A program made the position numbers and the translations under genes. The notes under the pieces are model-generated. The model was given only the letters and a program-made list of their open reading frames with translations. It was not told the DNA's origin and ran no database searches. Below, one piece after another: positions 15,925 to 24,459 of a DNA stretch of 64,000 nt. The stretch is from Porphyromonas vaginalis (GTDB lineage: Bacteria; Bacteroidota; Bacteroidia; Bacteroidales; Porphyromonadaceae): contig NZ_CATQJU010000001.1 in the NCBI RefSeq assembly GCF_958301595.1, forward strand, positions 1,240,001 to 1,304,000, in the 5' to 3' direction. Position 1 is the stretch's first letter. The number at the start of each line of letters is the position of its first letter.

Positions 15925-16318
15925 AGGGCTGACACATGATCTACAATGAGCTCATCGACCTCTCTACTTCTCGCTTGTCACTAATGTGTAGCTCCTGACA
16001 GAGCGATTATGATGCATCATCCGTGACTGGTCAAATTCAATGCTGGCTTGTTACAATAATTTAGACCCGACTACATATCCAAACGGCGCGATGTCGGGGA
16101 AAAGTGATTTCCACGTGGAGATTTTGAAATATCCACGTGGGAAATAAAAAATTCTTCGGAGGAATGAAATGAAACTTCGGAGGAATGAAATGAAACTTCG
16201 GAAGAAATAATTCGCCCCCATGTGGAAAATAAAAAATATCCACGTGGAGATTTGAGATTCCCCACGTGGATATTCGAGAAAGGAGGGAAGCGGACGAATT
16301 TCCCTGTAAAGATATGTT
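15925..16318. repeat. Long interspersed repeat, copy A (contains a palindrome array)
   Basis: This fills most of the 650-bp gap between DUF4270 and DUF4857 genes. It begins near GGGCTGACACAT (about 15926), passes through TGTGTAGCTCCTGACAGAG and GATTATGATGC, then TTACAATAATTTAGA (about 16050) and ACTACATATC. It encloses the CCACGTGG array and ends CGGACGAATTTCCC...AAAGATATGT. The right part recurs at 28768-29040 and, collapsed, at 41940-42059. The left part recurs at 41806-41960 and 42163-42260. No transposase is present. Confidence 0.85.
16111..16269. repeat. 22-bp phased palindrome array, CCACGTGG type (8 units)
   Basis: CCACGTGG cores start at 16111, 16133, 16218 (CCATGTGG), 16240 and 16262. 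Three TTCGGAGGAA-type units (16155, 16176, 16197) fill the middle. Steps are 21-22 bp throughout. It is nearly identical to the array at 28832-28990. Confidence 0.9.
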
Positions 16319-16319
16319 A

Positions 16320-16354
16320 TTAGAGATTAGAGGTTAGAAGTTAGAGATTAGAGG
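16320..16354. repeat. TTAGAGR heptamer array (5 units)
   Basis: Contiguous units TTAGAGA, TTAGAGG, TTAGAAG, TTAGAGA and TTAGAGG directly follow interspersed-repeat copy A. The same arrangement follows the copies at 28.8 and 42.0 kb. Confidence 0.9.
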
Positions 16355-16435
16355 GGAGAGGGCAGGGCTGACGCGTTATATTATAATGACCTCATCTATG
16401 CCTCCCTCCTGAAGGGGGCAGAAGGGGCCTCGCGG

Positions 16436-17470
16436 TTAGTCTAGTCGAGGCTTGACCCAGCCATCTAGGCGCGAGGTGAAGTGTAGCCCCGGCATAGCCC
16501 GCTCAGGGTGATCTACTTGTAGCGAGCTCAGTAGCGTGTAGCTCGTAGCGTCTAGCGCATAGTAGCTTGTGGCATCGGCGGTAGAGACCTTGAGGGTGTA
16601 GCTGTCTAGGTCGTTGCCGATGATGGTGAGATCCTCACGGAGTGGGTCCCACGAGGGGATCTCGAGGCGACAGGGGCGATAGCCCTCACGCTCGATCAGA
16701 TAGAGCTGATGGTCTCGGGTAGAGACGAGACCGATATGCCGACGACTAGGTAGCTCCCAGACGAAGGCCTCGGCAGCCTCTACGCCTTCGGGCAGGTCAA
16801 TAGCCCGCAGGTAGGGCTTGCCCGCCATCTGCTTGAGGTGAAAGAGCTTACCCTGCTGATCAATGAGGAGGTAACCGTTGTCATACTCCTTTTGCGCAGT
16901 TGCATTGCCAGCCACCCGCTGAGCGGGGAAGGCGAAGCCTTTCTCCTGAAAGAGCTTCGTGTAGTTAGCACTCTTCGCCTTGTCTAGCTGATTGCTCTGC
17001 ATATCTACAAATTCGATCGCTTGGTCGGTGATGCGAAAGAGATCCTCGGGCATCTCCAGCTTGACTCTCCGTGAGGCACTCTCCAGGAGGGGGTAGAGCG
17101 CCACGGCTGGTGCGGAGAGGGTGCGCGGCGAGCAGCGGAAGGTGACAGCACCCCGCTGTATAAGCTGTGGGGTCACCGCCTCTCCATAGAGCGTGTCGGG
17201 GAGGCGACCATCGGTCAGGAGCTGACGGTAGTAGAAGGTGGGGAGTAGGCTGTCGACCTCCTCTCGACTATACTGCACGCCCTTACCGCTACGGTAGGTT
17301 ATCGCCCCCTCATCATGACCTGTGACGATGAAGTCGCCTAGTAGCTGACTGTAGATGGTGAATGGCTCACGGCTTGCATCGGCTCGGAGGTAGTTGTACC
17401 ACCAGGGTATCTGCCAGGCGATGAGTAGTGCTACGGTGATGTATAGGAGTATTGTGGCTATGCGCTTCAT
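16436..17470 (-). CDS. DUF4857 membrane-anchored protein
   Basis: A 344-residue protein with one N-terminal membrane segment (about 5-22) and a large extracytoplasmic domain. It ends in beta-propeller-like repeats (for example DNGYLLIDQQGKLFHLKQMA). I recognise it as a DUF4857-type protein, a family with no known activity that accompanies small ABC-2 transporters in Bacteroidales. It follows the permease gene by 9 bp, so it is likely a partner of that ABC transporter. It is the last gene of the nine-gene locus. Confidence 0.7.
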   Translation of the reverse strand: MKRIATILLYITVALLIAWQIPWWYNYLRADASREPFTIYSQLLGDFIVTGHDEGAITYRSGKGVQYSREEVDSLLPTFYYRQLLTDGRLPDTLYGEAVTPQLIQRGAVTFRCSPRTLSAPAVALYPLLESASRRVKLEMPEDLFRITDQAIEFVDMQSNQLDKAKSANYTKLFQEKGFAFPAQRVAGNATAQKEYDNGYLLIDQQGKLFHLKQMAGKPYLRAIDLPEGVEAAEAFVWELPSRRHIGLVSTRDHQLYLIEREGYRPCRLEIPSWDPLREDLTIIGNDLDSYTLKVSTADATSYYALDATSYTLLSSLQVDHPERAMPGLHFTSRLDGWVKPRLD

Positions 17471-17479
17471 AATAGTTGT

Positions 17480-18151
17480 TTAGTCTTGTCTCCCCTTTTT
17501 GAAGCGACTCACGGAGAGCCACACGAGTGTCGAGGAGAGGATGGTGTAGATAAGTAGCGTGGGCAGGAAGGGGGCGTAAGCTCCTGCCGTGGGTGAGATA
17601 AAGCAGAGACGCATCAAGAGTACAGCGACTAGGGTGTAGAGGATGCGTCTGCGCCAAGTGGGCTCTAGGAGTATCCAACTCATCAGGAGGTAGCCGAGGA
17701 AGCCTGCCAAGATCCAGGGCAATGTGGCGGAGAGGACGTAGGTGAGGAGTTCGTAAGCTAAGAGCCCTTGCAGTCCGATGAAGAGGACACCTATATATAA
17801 TAAGGTATGCCATAGCAGTAGTGTCACCCCGCAGGCGAGCATCTGGTAGGTCGAGCGGAGCGGTGACTGAGGCAGGTGCAGGGTGAGCTTGAGGCTACGA
17901 CGAGAGAGCTCTGGCGCAAACTGAGCGATGGCGCAGAGCAAGCCTAAGATGAGGGGTACGTAGCGCATACTCTCTACGAAGACTACTCCTTTCTGTATCA
18001 TCACGAGCCAAATATGGTCAGCGCCTTGTAGGGCGATGGCTCGATGTATGCGTATCACGCCGTAGAGCGGTACGGCTAGTGCGACGAGTGTCGATAGCAG
18101 TGCGTATAGTCGGAGCTTGAGCCACTCCTTATATATTATAGAGGCAAACAT
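17480..18151 (-). CDS. ABC-2-type membrane permease
   Basis: A 223-residue protein of 5-6 hydrophobic segments (about 17-35, 60-80, 105-145, 150-165, 173-210). It lies 10 bp after an ABC ATPase gene and 9 bp before the DUF4857 gene. Length and position fit the membrane subunit of an ABC-2 transporter. There is no diagnostic motif, so the call rests on topology and context. The substrate is unknown. Confidence 0.65.
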   Translation of the reverse strand: MFASIIYKEWLKLRLYALLSTLVALAVPLYGVIRIHRAIALQGADHIWLVMIQKGVVFVESMRYVPLILGLLCAIAQFAPELSRRSLKLTLHLPQSPLRSTYQMLACGVTLLLWHTLLYIGVLFIGLQGLLAYELLTYVLSATLPWILAGFLGYLLMSWILLEPTWRRRILYTLVAVLLMRLCFISPTAGAYAPFLPTLLIYTILSSTLVWLSVSRFKKGRQD

Positions 18152-18161
18152 ATAGATAGCA

Positions 18162-19046
18162 TTAATACTTACCGGTGAGTCCTATGAAGGCATCCTCGAG
18201 CGTCGTCTCGTGTGCTGTGAGATCTTGGTAGGAGACGCCAGCCTGAGTGAGTCGCTCGGCGACCTCTGGCAGTGGAAGGAATGAGTAGCACTCCCCACGT
18301 CTGTGGTGCGCCTCAAAGTGGTACAGCCCATCGATCTCAGGGAGAGGACGGTCATCTGTGAGGGTGCATCTGTAGAGTCGCCCCTCGTTTAGTATCTCAG
18401 CGACTGGTCGCTGCAGGAGTATAGAGCCGTAGTCCATGATGATGCAGTCATCGATCAGTCGCTCCATATCCTGGATGATGTGGGATGTGAGGAAGATCGT
18501 GGTCCCCTGCTCCTTGGCATAGTGATGCAGGTAGTCTACAAAAAGCCTTCGATAGCCTGGGTCTAGCCCCATCGAGAAGTCGTCGAGGATGAGGACTTTG
18601 GGGTTTTGCGCTAGGAGCAGTCCGAGCGCGACCTGTGAGCGTTGACCACAAGACATACGACTGAGGTGCTGTCTCTCGGTGACCTTGAGTAGCTCCATGA
18701 GCTCGTAGTAAGCCTCTCTGCGCCACTTGGGGTAAAAGGGTGCGTAAAAGCGTTCTATCTGCCGTATAGTCATAAAGCTATACTGGACGTGCCCCTCGAT
18801 GAGCAGCCCGATATCCTGTCTGAGCCGGTCGGGCATACGGGTTATGTCTTCGCCTAGGATGCGACAGACACCCGACTTGGGGCGGAGGAAGCCACTGAGG
18901 ATGTTGATTGTTGTGGTCTTGCCGGTACCGTTTTTACCAAGCAGACCGAGGATGCGACCACGAGGCACGGCAAAGGAAAGATCACGGTAGATCAGTCGCT
19001 TGCCGTAGTAGTGAGTCAAGTTTTGACACTCGATTAAGTTGTCCAT
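18162..19046 (-). CDS. ABC transporter ATPase with unusual catalytic motifs
   Basis: A 294-residue ATPase with Walker A GKNGTGKTTT (about 36-45) and H-loop LTSHIIQDM. The signature reads RMSCGQRSQ instead of LSGGQ. Walker B reads VLILDDFSMGLDP, so the catalytic Glu is Asp. These changes may slow hydrolysis. A 75-residue C-terminal extension follows. It pairs with the downstream permease and DUF4857 protein, and the start is 36 bp after the PepSY gene. Confidence 0.87.
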   Translation of the reverse strand: MDNLIECQNLTHYYGKRLIYRDLSFAVPRGRILGLLGKNGTGKTTTINILSGFLRPKSGVCRILGEDITRMPDRLRQDIGLLIEGHVQYSFMTIRQIERFYAPFYPKWRREAYYELMELLKVTERQHLSRMSCGQRSQVALGLLLAQNPKVLILDDFSMGLDPGYRRLFVDYLHHYAKEQGTTIFLTSHIIQDMERLIDDCIIMDYGSILLQRPVAEILNEGRLYRCTLTDDRPLPEIDGLYHFEAHHRRGECYSFLPLPEVAERLTQAGVSYQDLTAHETTLEDAFIGLTGKY

Positions 19047-19082
19047 GTTAGTTAAGTGGTATAAGGGGGCTACCGCCTACAT

Positions 19083-19664
19083 TTATAGGAAGAGGAAGAG
19101 TAGTGGCACCGCCAGCCCGATCAAGAGAAGGATGCCTCCACGACCTATGAGTCCGCGTCTCCCCGGAACGATGAGTAGTCCCGTGAGGGTGATGAGGATA
19201 AGACCGATGGCTAGCACATCAGCGACGATCGTCCACCAGCGCCCTGGGTTGTAGTGCAGTTGTGTCATAGAGCTGATGAGCGGGCGTCGCTCGATCGACT
19301 CGTAGACGGCTACCCCCGTTGAGGTGTCGAGGAGTAGGGTGGCACGTCCCTTGAGGAAGACTTTGAGCGTGTGGTCGTCAGGGTAGTAGTGCTTGGTATA
19401 GCTACCCGACAGGTCTATCTTGTCTAGGAGCTTACGGACGGCAGATGCGTCAAGGCGTCCAGCAGCTTGCAGCTCTTCTAGCGGGATCTGATACTCCCGC
19501 TGAGTGATGATGTAGTGTGGATTGATCGAGTCTCGGTGGTTCATGTAGAGACCCGATAGGGCATAGATGAATATAAGTGCAGCAAGTAGGTAGGAGAGGT
19601 CGCGGTGTAGTAATCTACTCCAGCGACGCACGCTCCTACCTACTTCCTTAAAGGTTACTCTCAT
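19083..19664 (-). CDS. PepSY-associated membrane protein
   Basis: A 193-residue protein. It begins with a basic stretch and a membrane segment (about 24-42, LSYLLAALIFIYALSGLYMN), then a PepSY-like extracytoplasmic domain (about 60-130). Two more hydrophobic segments follow (about 145-165 and 177-193). WSRLLHRDLSYL and a later H (QLHYNPGRWW) resemble PepSY_TM proteins, which in other systems accompany TonB-linked iron or haem uptake, sometimes as reductases. The gene lies between the OB-fold lipoprotein (25 bp) and the ATPase. Confidence 0.75.
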   Translation of the reverse strand: MRVTFKEVGRSVRRWSRLLHRDLSYLLAALIFIYALSGLYMNHRDSINPHYIITQREYQIPLEELQAAGRLDASAVRKLLDKIDLSGSYTKHYYPDDHTLKVFLKGRATLLLDTSTGVAVYESIERRPLISSMTQLHYNPGRWWTIVADVLAIGLILITLTGLLIVPGRRGLIGRGGILLLIGLAVPLLFLFL

Positions 19665-19688
19665 AGAGATCTTACAGCTTCAGATGGG

Positions 19689-20276
19689 TTACTGCTGCTC
19701 TATCTGATAGCTTGTAGCATCGAGGTGGTAGAAGGAGAGGTATGCCTTGCCCTCCTGAGCTTCGCGCTCAGCGATCTGCTTGCGAAAGTCTGCGATACGA
19801 GCCTCGGGTGTGTCGGCTGTTTCGCCACGAGCCTTCTTTTCATTGGCGCAGCCTGCCTTGCCCTCGCCATGCTCTTTGGCGGCTTGAGCTTTGAGCTGCT
19901 CCTCCCAGTTTTGCAGATAAGCCTCGTCGATACGATCCTCGACAAGCTGTCCTGTGATGGTGACTATACTGTTGATACACTCCTGGGCAAAGGCGCCCAT
20001 CTCCTCACTAGCCTCAGCGCGGATCACCTTAGTGTCGTCACTGCCCATGAGGAAGGCTTTCTTAGCACCATGCTTGCAGAGGTGGGTGCAGATGCCCTGC
20101 ACGGTAACCGTCTGGCCGACGAGACTATCGGCAGAGGCGAGGAGGGCGTCCACCTCCATATAGGTCGGAGCCTCCGTCTCTGTGGTTGCTGTCTGATCTT
20201 GCTTTTGCTTATTGCACCCGATGAGTGCTAAGGAAAGCAGTGCTGTGAGGAGCACGAGAGATAGTTTCTTGTTCAT
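19689..20276 (-). CDS. OB-fold-like lipoprotein
   Basis: A 195-residue protein with a lipoprotein signal (LVLLTALLSLALIGC, lipidation Cys about 21). The central part (about 40-115: SLVGQTVTVQGICTHLC, then VTITGQL) reads like an OB-fold. It contains a CTHLC cysteine pair with an adjacent His (CTHLCKHG), a plausible metal or haem ligand set. The C-terminal third is charged and helical, with a further Cys (KAGCANEKK). Metal binding is inference. It probably starts the second transcript of the locus, because a terminator hairpin precedes it. Confidence 0.7.
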   Translation of the reverse strand: MNKKLSLVLLTALLSLALIGCNKQKQDQTATTETEAPTYMEVDALLASADSLVGQTVTVQGICTHLCKHGAKKAFLMGSDDTKVIRAEASEEMGAFAQECINSIVTITGQLVEDRIDEAYLQNWEEQLKAQAAKEHGEGKAGCANEKKARGETADTPEARIADFRKQIAEREAQEGKAYLSFYHLDATSYQIEQQ

Positions 20277-20357
20277 ACTGTGTTGATGTGATAACTGTGT
20301 TTTGAGATAATAGGGCGTGAAGTGCGAGCTTCACAGATTTGCTTATAAAAGAGGATA

Positions 20358-20389
20358 GTCCCTCTCCTCTACATAGAGAGAAGAGGGAC
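20358..20389 (-). terminator. Hairpin terminator after the type IX secreted protein gene
   Basis: GTCCCTCT (20358-20365) pairs with AGAGGGAC (20382-20389), with further pairing inside (CTCT/AGAG). It lies 9 bp past the stop at 20398 on the minus strand and is followed by a CTTTTATAAG stretch. It splits the nine-gene locus into a surface module (four genes) and a membrane/ABC module (five genes). Confidence 0.7.
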
Positions 20390-20397
20390 GAAACGGA

Positions 20398-22818
20398 TTA
20401 GATAGCGGGGATGTAGACACGATAGGCCTCGCGATCTGTCTGGATGAAGTAGATACCAGCAGGTAGTGAGAGCTCCATGTCACCAGAGAGTAGTTGCTGT
20501 GCAACCATTTCACCAGCTGACGTGTAGATAGCTACTGGACGTGCCTCATCGCTATGTACGTAGAGCGTACCAGCTACGGTAGCGATAGAGAGCTTGGCTG
20601 CTGCAACCTCCTCAACAGCTGTATTGCTCTGACCAGATAGTGTGACAATCGTCTTGACATCGCCAGAGGTTAGGACGAGCTGAGCTGTAGCCTTGGCATT
20701 AGCTGCGATAGTCTTGTCAGGCGTGTAGGTGACCTTGAGGGTAGCAGGCTCATTGGAGACGGCGATCTCGCTCTTGTCCACAGAGTAGTACTTAGCACCT
20801 TCACCCTCGATCGTACAGGTGATAGCGCTCATGAGGTTCTTCTGAGTGACGGTCAGATCGACAGACTTATGCTCACCGACAGGTATCATCGTGAAGTCGA
20901 TCTCGCTCTGAGATACCTTGATGTACTGCTCTGTCTCAGTCATTGCGTAGAGGTAGACCTCGTAGCTAGCTCCACCAGAGGTGAGGGTGAGCTTGCCGAT
21001 ACGCTCTTCGGGCGTCTTGGTGACAGCTGTCTTGAACTGTATCTCGAGAGCTCCACCCGTAGCGGGTAGCTCCTTGAGCTGTGCCGTAAAGCCTTCGCCA
21101 GAGCATGTCACCTGGATCGGATCTTTAAGGTCTGACGCTAGGACTTGTAGAGTACCCTTGCCCTCTGATAGGTGGAGAGCCTTGCAGCTAGCAGAGACTG
21201 AGGGGAAGGGGAGCTTGTGGGCAACAAAGAGGCTAAACCAGCCCTTGTAAGTCATCTCTTTATAGCCCTCGGTCGTAAGGAGCTTAGCACTGTCGCGACA
21301 ACGCGCAGCTGCTACATAGCTATTGGCGACTATATCGCCACCGAATGGAACCATAGCCTTACTTACCATCGGGTAGTCTTGTATAGAGCCCTCTGAGAGG
21401 TTGAGGTCTAGTACACGATAGTAGGTCTGCGCACCTAGAGCATAGGCATGCAAGATGACACGATCTCCCTGCGTAGAGATAGCCGTACAGTTGGAGATTC
21501 CCTTCTCTGGGAGGAGTGTATGCCACTCCGCATTGGGCTTGCCCGTAGCTTTGTCTATTGCTAGAGCATAGCCTCTGTGTCCCTTGACTTTTTGCTCGAG
21601 GATCACATTCCCCTCGGCATCAACGAGAGCTCCGGCACAGCGGCCTGCGATATAGACCTTGTCCTTGCCGACAGCTATGCCATCGACAAAAGCTACAGCC
21701 TTGACATCAATCTGAGAGATCCACGAGACCTTTAGATCTGTGTCTAGGCAGAGGGTGACAAGGCTCTCCTTATCGCTAGGGATGAGTTGCTTGCCATCGA
21801 TGGTGATAGGGGTCTTCGCTTTACTTCCTGTGAAGCGTCCAGCCGCATAGAGCTTGCCGTCTTGATACTTGATGACCGTTAGCATAGAGCGCCCGATGGG
21901 GTCTCCCTGCTCGGTGAGATACTTGAGAAGGTTACCTTTGTTGTCAAACTTGAGGATGAAGAAGTCTCCAATCTGTTTCTGTGAGTCACCATTCCACCCG
22001 ACATTGTTCTTCGCCTTGATGGTTGTCTCGCCGATGGTTATGGCCGTGCGGACGGCTCCACAGACATAGACGTTGCCCTCGGGATCTACAGCCGTGCCCT
22101 TGAAGTCGCAGCCCGTAGGGGTCCCGTAGCTATAGCGAGTTGCATCGGGCATAGGGGTGTGGTCTACGTCAAAAGCCTTGTGATACTCGATCTGTCCCGC
22201 AGCACTAACCTTGACAAGGAGTGGCATGATCTTGCGACGCGTAGCTCCGGCAGAGGCATCGTCGCCAGCTCCGACAAATAGAGACTTTATCTCTATATCG
22301 TAAGGAGTGCCGTCAGCCTGCACCAGGCGTAGCGTGTCTGTATTGCTCTTAGACTTAGCCTGAGCATCGCGTGCCATCAAGATGGTCACAAAGCCTCCGT
22401 CGGGAGTAGCCGTGATACAGTTGACATTGTTTGCTATTTCTCCGCGGCTGTTGTATATGTGCCAGAGTAGCTTGCCCTCAGGAGTCAGTTTGTAGATAGT
22501 GAGGGCGGAGTTGCCGTTGCTAGCCGTTCCGTCATCGCCATAGGAGATCGCCTTGTCAGCATCGCTGGATGCATCGAAGTTGAAGACTGAGCTAGCGTCC
22601 GTGCGCTCCTTACTGTGGAAGACATTGCTCGCAAAGAGATTGCCGTCCATTGAGGCGACCACTTGCTGAGGTGTCTGCTGACGCTCTACGCTATTGGATA
22701 CAAGTCGATACCAGAGGAAGTTCTTTGCAACACCCTCGTCTGGGGTCTGAGCTATCGTCACACTCGCCGTACAGAAGAGCGTGAGGAGTATAAGTAATAC
22801 TGGTAGTTGTTTTCGCAT
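20398..22818 (-). CDS. Type IX-secreted beta-propeller-like protein
   Basis: About 806 residues from ATG 22818. An in-frame start at 22866 overlaps the upstream gene by 17 bases and precedes the signal peptide, so it is rejected. The signal peptide is MRKQLPVLLILLTLFC onward, ending in TIAQ. The first about 480 residues carry repeated motifs of beta-propeller character (LTIYKLTPEGKLLWHIYNSR, FFILKFDNKGNLLKYLTEQG). Two Ig-like segments follow, and the C-terminal about 70 residues (VAIYTSAGEMVAQQLLSGDM onward) fit a type A sorting domain. It should be surface-anchored or released by the type IX system. It belongs to the TonB-receptor locus, where a capture role is plausible. Confidence 0.78.
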   Translation of the reverse strand: MRKQLPVLLILLTLFCTASVTIAQTPDEGVAKNFLWYRLVSNSVERQQTPQQVVASMDGNLFASNVFHSKERTDASSVFNFDASSDADKAISYGDDGTASNGNSALTIYKLTPEGKLLWHIYNSRGEIANNVNCITATPDGGFVTILMARDAQAKSKSNTDTLRLVQADGTPYDIEIKSLFVGAGDDASAGATRRKIMPLLVKVSAAGQIEYHKAFDVDHTPMPDATRYSYGTPTGCDFKGTAVDPEGNVYVCGAVRTAITIGETTIKAKNNVGWNGDSQKQIGDFFILKFDNKGNLLKYLTEQGDPIGRSMLTVIKYQDGKLYAAGRFTGSKAKTPITIDGKQLIPSDKESLVTLCLDTDLKVSWISQIDVKAVAFVDGIAVGKDKVYIAGRCAGALVDAEGNVILEQKVKGHRGYALAIDKATGKPNAEWHTLLPEKGISNCTAISTQGDRVILHAYALGAQTYYRVLDLNLSEGSIQDYPMVSKAMVPFGGDIVANSYVAAARCRDSAKLLTTEGYKEMTYKGWFSLFVAHKLPFPSVSASCKALHLSEGKGTLQVLASDLKDPIQVTCSGEGFTAQLKELPATGGALEIQFKTAVTKTPEERIGKLTLTSGGASYEVYLYAMTETEQYIKVSQSEIDFTMIPVGEHKSVDLTVTQKNLMSAITCTIEGEGAKYYSVDKSEIAVSNEPATLKVTYTPDKTIAANAKATAQLVLTSGDVKTIVTLSGQSNTAVEEVAAAKLSIATVAGTLYVHSDEARPVAIYTSAGEMVAQQLLSGDMELSLPAGIYFIQTDREAYRVYIPAI

Positions 22819-22849
22819 ACTGAAGATATTTGATTGTTTGGATTTACTA

Positions 22850-24442
22850 TTAGAATGAGATGCCACAGCGTATGGCTCCGTAGTTGCTACCGCACAGACT
22901 CGTCTGCGTATGGAGGTAGTCTAGTGATAGCCACAGCGCATAGCTACTGCTGAGCTGATAGCCGTGAGTCATAGAGAGCCCGTAGGTCATCTGCGTGGAA
23001 CTAGCTATCTGGAAGGCTCGCTCCAGTGTCTCAGCATAAGTAGGTATAGGCTGATGCTGAGGTGCTAACTGTAGCGAAGGGTGTCCCGTCTGTGCCCATA
23101 CACTATAAGTAGGTGTCAGAGAGACAAAGTACTGCCCACGATAAAAGCTAACATACGGAGCCAATGTCCCTCCTAGATGGTAGAAGAGCCGCTCTGCTTG
23201 AGGTAGCAAGTCCTCCTCATGTAGTCGATAGCCGAGCGAGGTGGATATACCCCACGACCAAGGCGTGCGAGGAGTGTCCTGACTATCCCAAAAGCCTTTG
23301 GCGCCAAACTCTAAGGTCTGGCCATAGTATGACCGCTCCGTGGCTATGCGTGGGTAGATATTTCCCTTAGGATCACCGAAGAGGTGGACAGCACCTCGAC
23401 GTATGTCGTCCTGTGTGTAGAGTGCTACGCCCCAACGCCCCAGTCGTGCTGAGCGAGCGGTGTACCCCGCCTGCAGATCTATCGTGTGACTGGAGAGTGT
23501 CGAGAGGGGCAGGTTGTTGAGCTCTCGTATGATACGGTCGGTAGTCAGCAGATGCCACGCAGCCAAAGCATAGAAGCCTTGACGCGCCTCACTAGTAGGG
23601 GTTAGCCCGAGCGAGATGCCATAAGAGAGCCCTTGATAGAAGAGCGACGTATTGCCTCCTCTAAAGCGATAGTAGTCTCCCCCGATGCCCGTAAAGTGAT
23701 ATTCACTAGCCACTCCGAGCTCACTCAAGAAGCCTACCTGATTGTTTTGCTTGTAGCGACCTAGCGTACCTGCTAGGGCTAGCGCATAGTCGGCCAGTTG
23801 ATAGCCGATGCCGATCTGCCCCTCCAGGTGTGTAGCCAGATTGCGAGGGCGAGGGTCTTGCGTGCGGTAGGCAAAGGTGGCGCGATAGTCAGCCGTCAGG
23901 GAGAGGAGCCAATTGCCAAGGCGATGCACCGTACCTGCCCCAAAGGTGTAGAGATCTTGGTGCAGACGCGCCGTATGCGCTGTGTCTCCCATGACGTAGG
24001 GCGCGAGGAGGGGGTAGTCTGTCGTCTCGTTGAAGCGTATCCCCTCCGTAGCACGATAAGTGTAGGAGGCAGCACCCCAAGCGAAGTTGTTGCGCTGACG
24101 CAAAGCACTCTCGATATGCACCGATCCATCTAGATCCTGCTTGCCCAGCTGCGGGATCATCGCCTCGCTCCTATCTAGACGCACAGCTCCGCCCAGCGAG
24201 AGGTCTGTGCGAGAGCCCCGCTCTGAGAAGAAGTAGAGCGGTGACACTACTGGCGATACCGATAGATCGTAGCCAGGTCGCCCCTGCTCTAGGAGCGACC
24301 CAGCCACCGTGAGGGTGTCAGCAGGTCGTGAGATCATCTCTGGCTCTTGCTGCTGTCCATAAAGCGAGCCCGTGAGCACAGCTAGGAGACAGAGTAAGAG
24401 CGCAAGAGATCTACTAAGACAAACAGAAGAATGATGCACCAT
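22850..24442 (-). CDS. DUF6850-type outer-membrane beta-barrel protein
   Basis: A 530-residue protein with a signal peptide (about 10-30, LALLLCLLAVLTGSLYGQ). Alternating hydrophobic beta-strand patterns continue to a C-terminus ending in Phe (RCGISF), typical of outer-membrane barrels. I recognise the layout as the DUF6850 family that accompanies DUF4876 and TonB receptors in Bacteroidales. Its function is unknown. It lies 17 bp after the DUF4876 gene. Confidence 0.75.
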   Translation of the reverse strand: MVHHSSVCLSRSLALLLCLLAVLTGSLYGQQQEPEMISRPADTLTVAGSLLEQGRPGYDLSVSPVVSPLYFFSERGSRTDLSLGGAVRLDRSEAMIPQLGKQDLDGSVHIESALRQRNNFAWGAASYTYRATEGIRFNETTDYPLLAPYVMGDTAHTARLHQDLYTFGAGTVHRLGNWLLSLTADYRATFAYRTQDPRPRNLATHLEGQIGIGYQLADYALALAGTLGRYKQNNQVGFLSELGVASEYHFTGIGGDYYRFRGGNTSLFYQGLSYGISLGLTPTSEARQGFYALAAWHLLTTDRIIRELNNLPLSTLSSHTIDLQAGYTARSARLGRWGVALYTQDDIRRGAVHLFGDPKGNIYPRIATERSYYGQTLEFGAKGFWDSQDTPRTPWSWGISTSLGYRLHEEDLLPQAERLFYHLGGTLAPYVSFYRGQYFVSLTPTYSVWAQTGHPSLQLAPQHQPIPTYAETLERAFQIASSTQMTYGLSMTHGYQLSSSYALWLSLDYLHTQTSLCGSNYGAIRCGISF

Positions 24443-24459
24443 AATCTAGCGAAGAGACC

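Noticed and set aside
16061-16243. 60-codon minus-strand frame similar to one at 28782-28964
   Set aside because: Both lie inside the interspersed repeat and palindrome array. Their similarity follows from the DNA repeat, and differences fall freely at coding positions.
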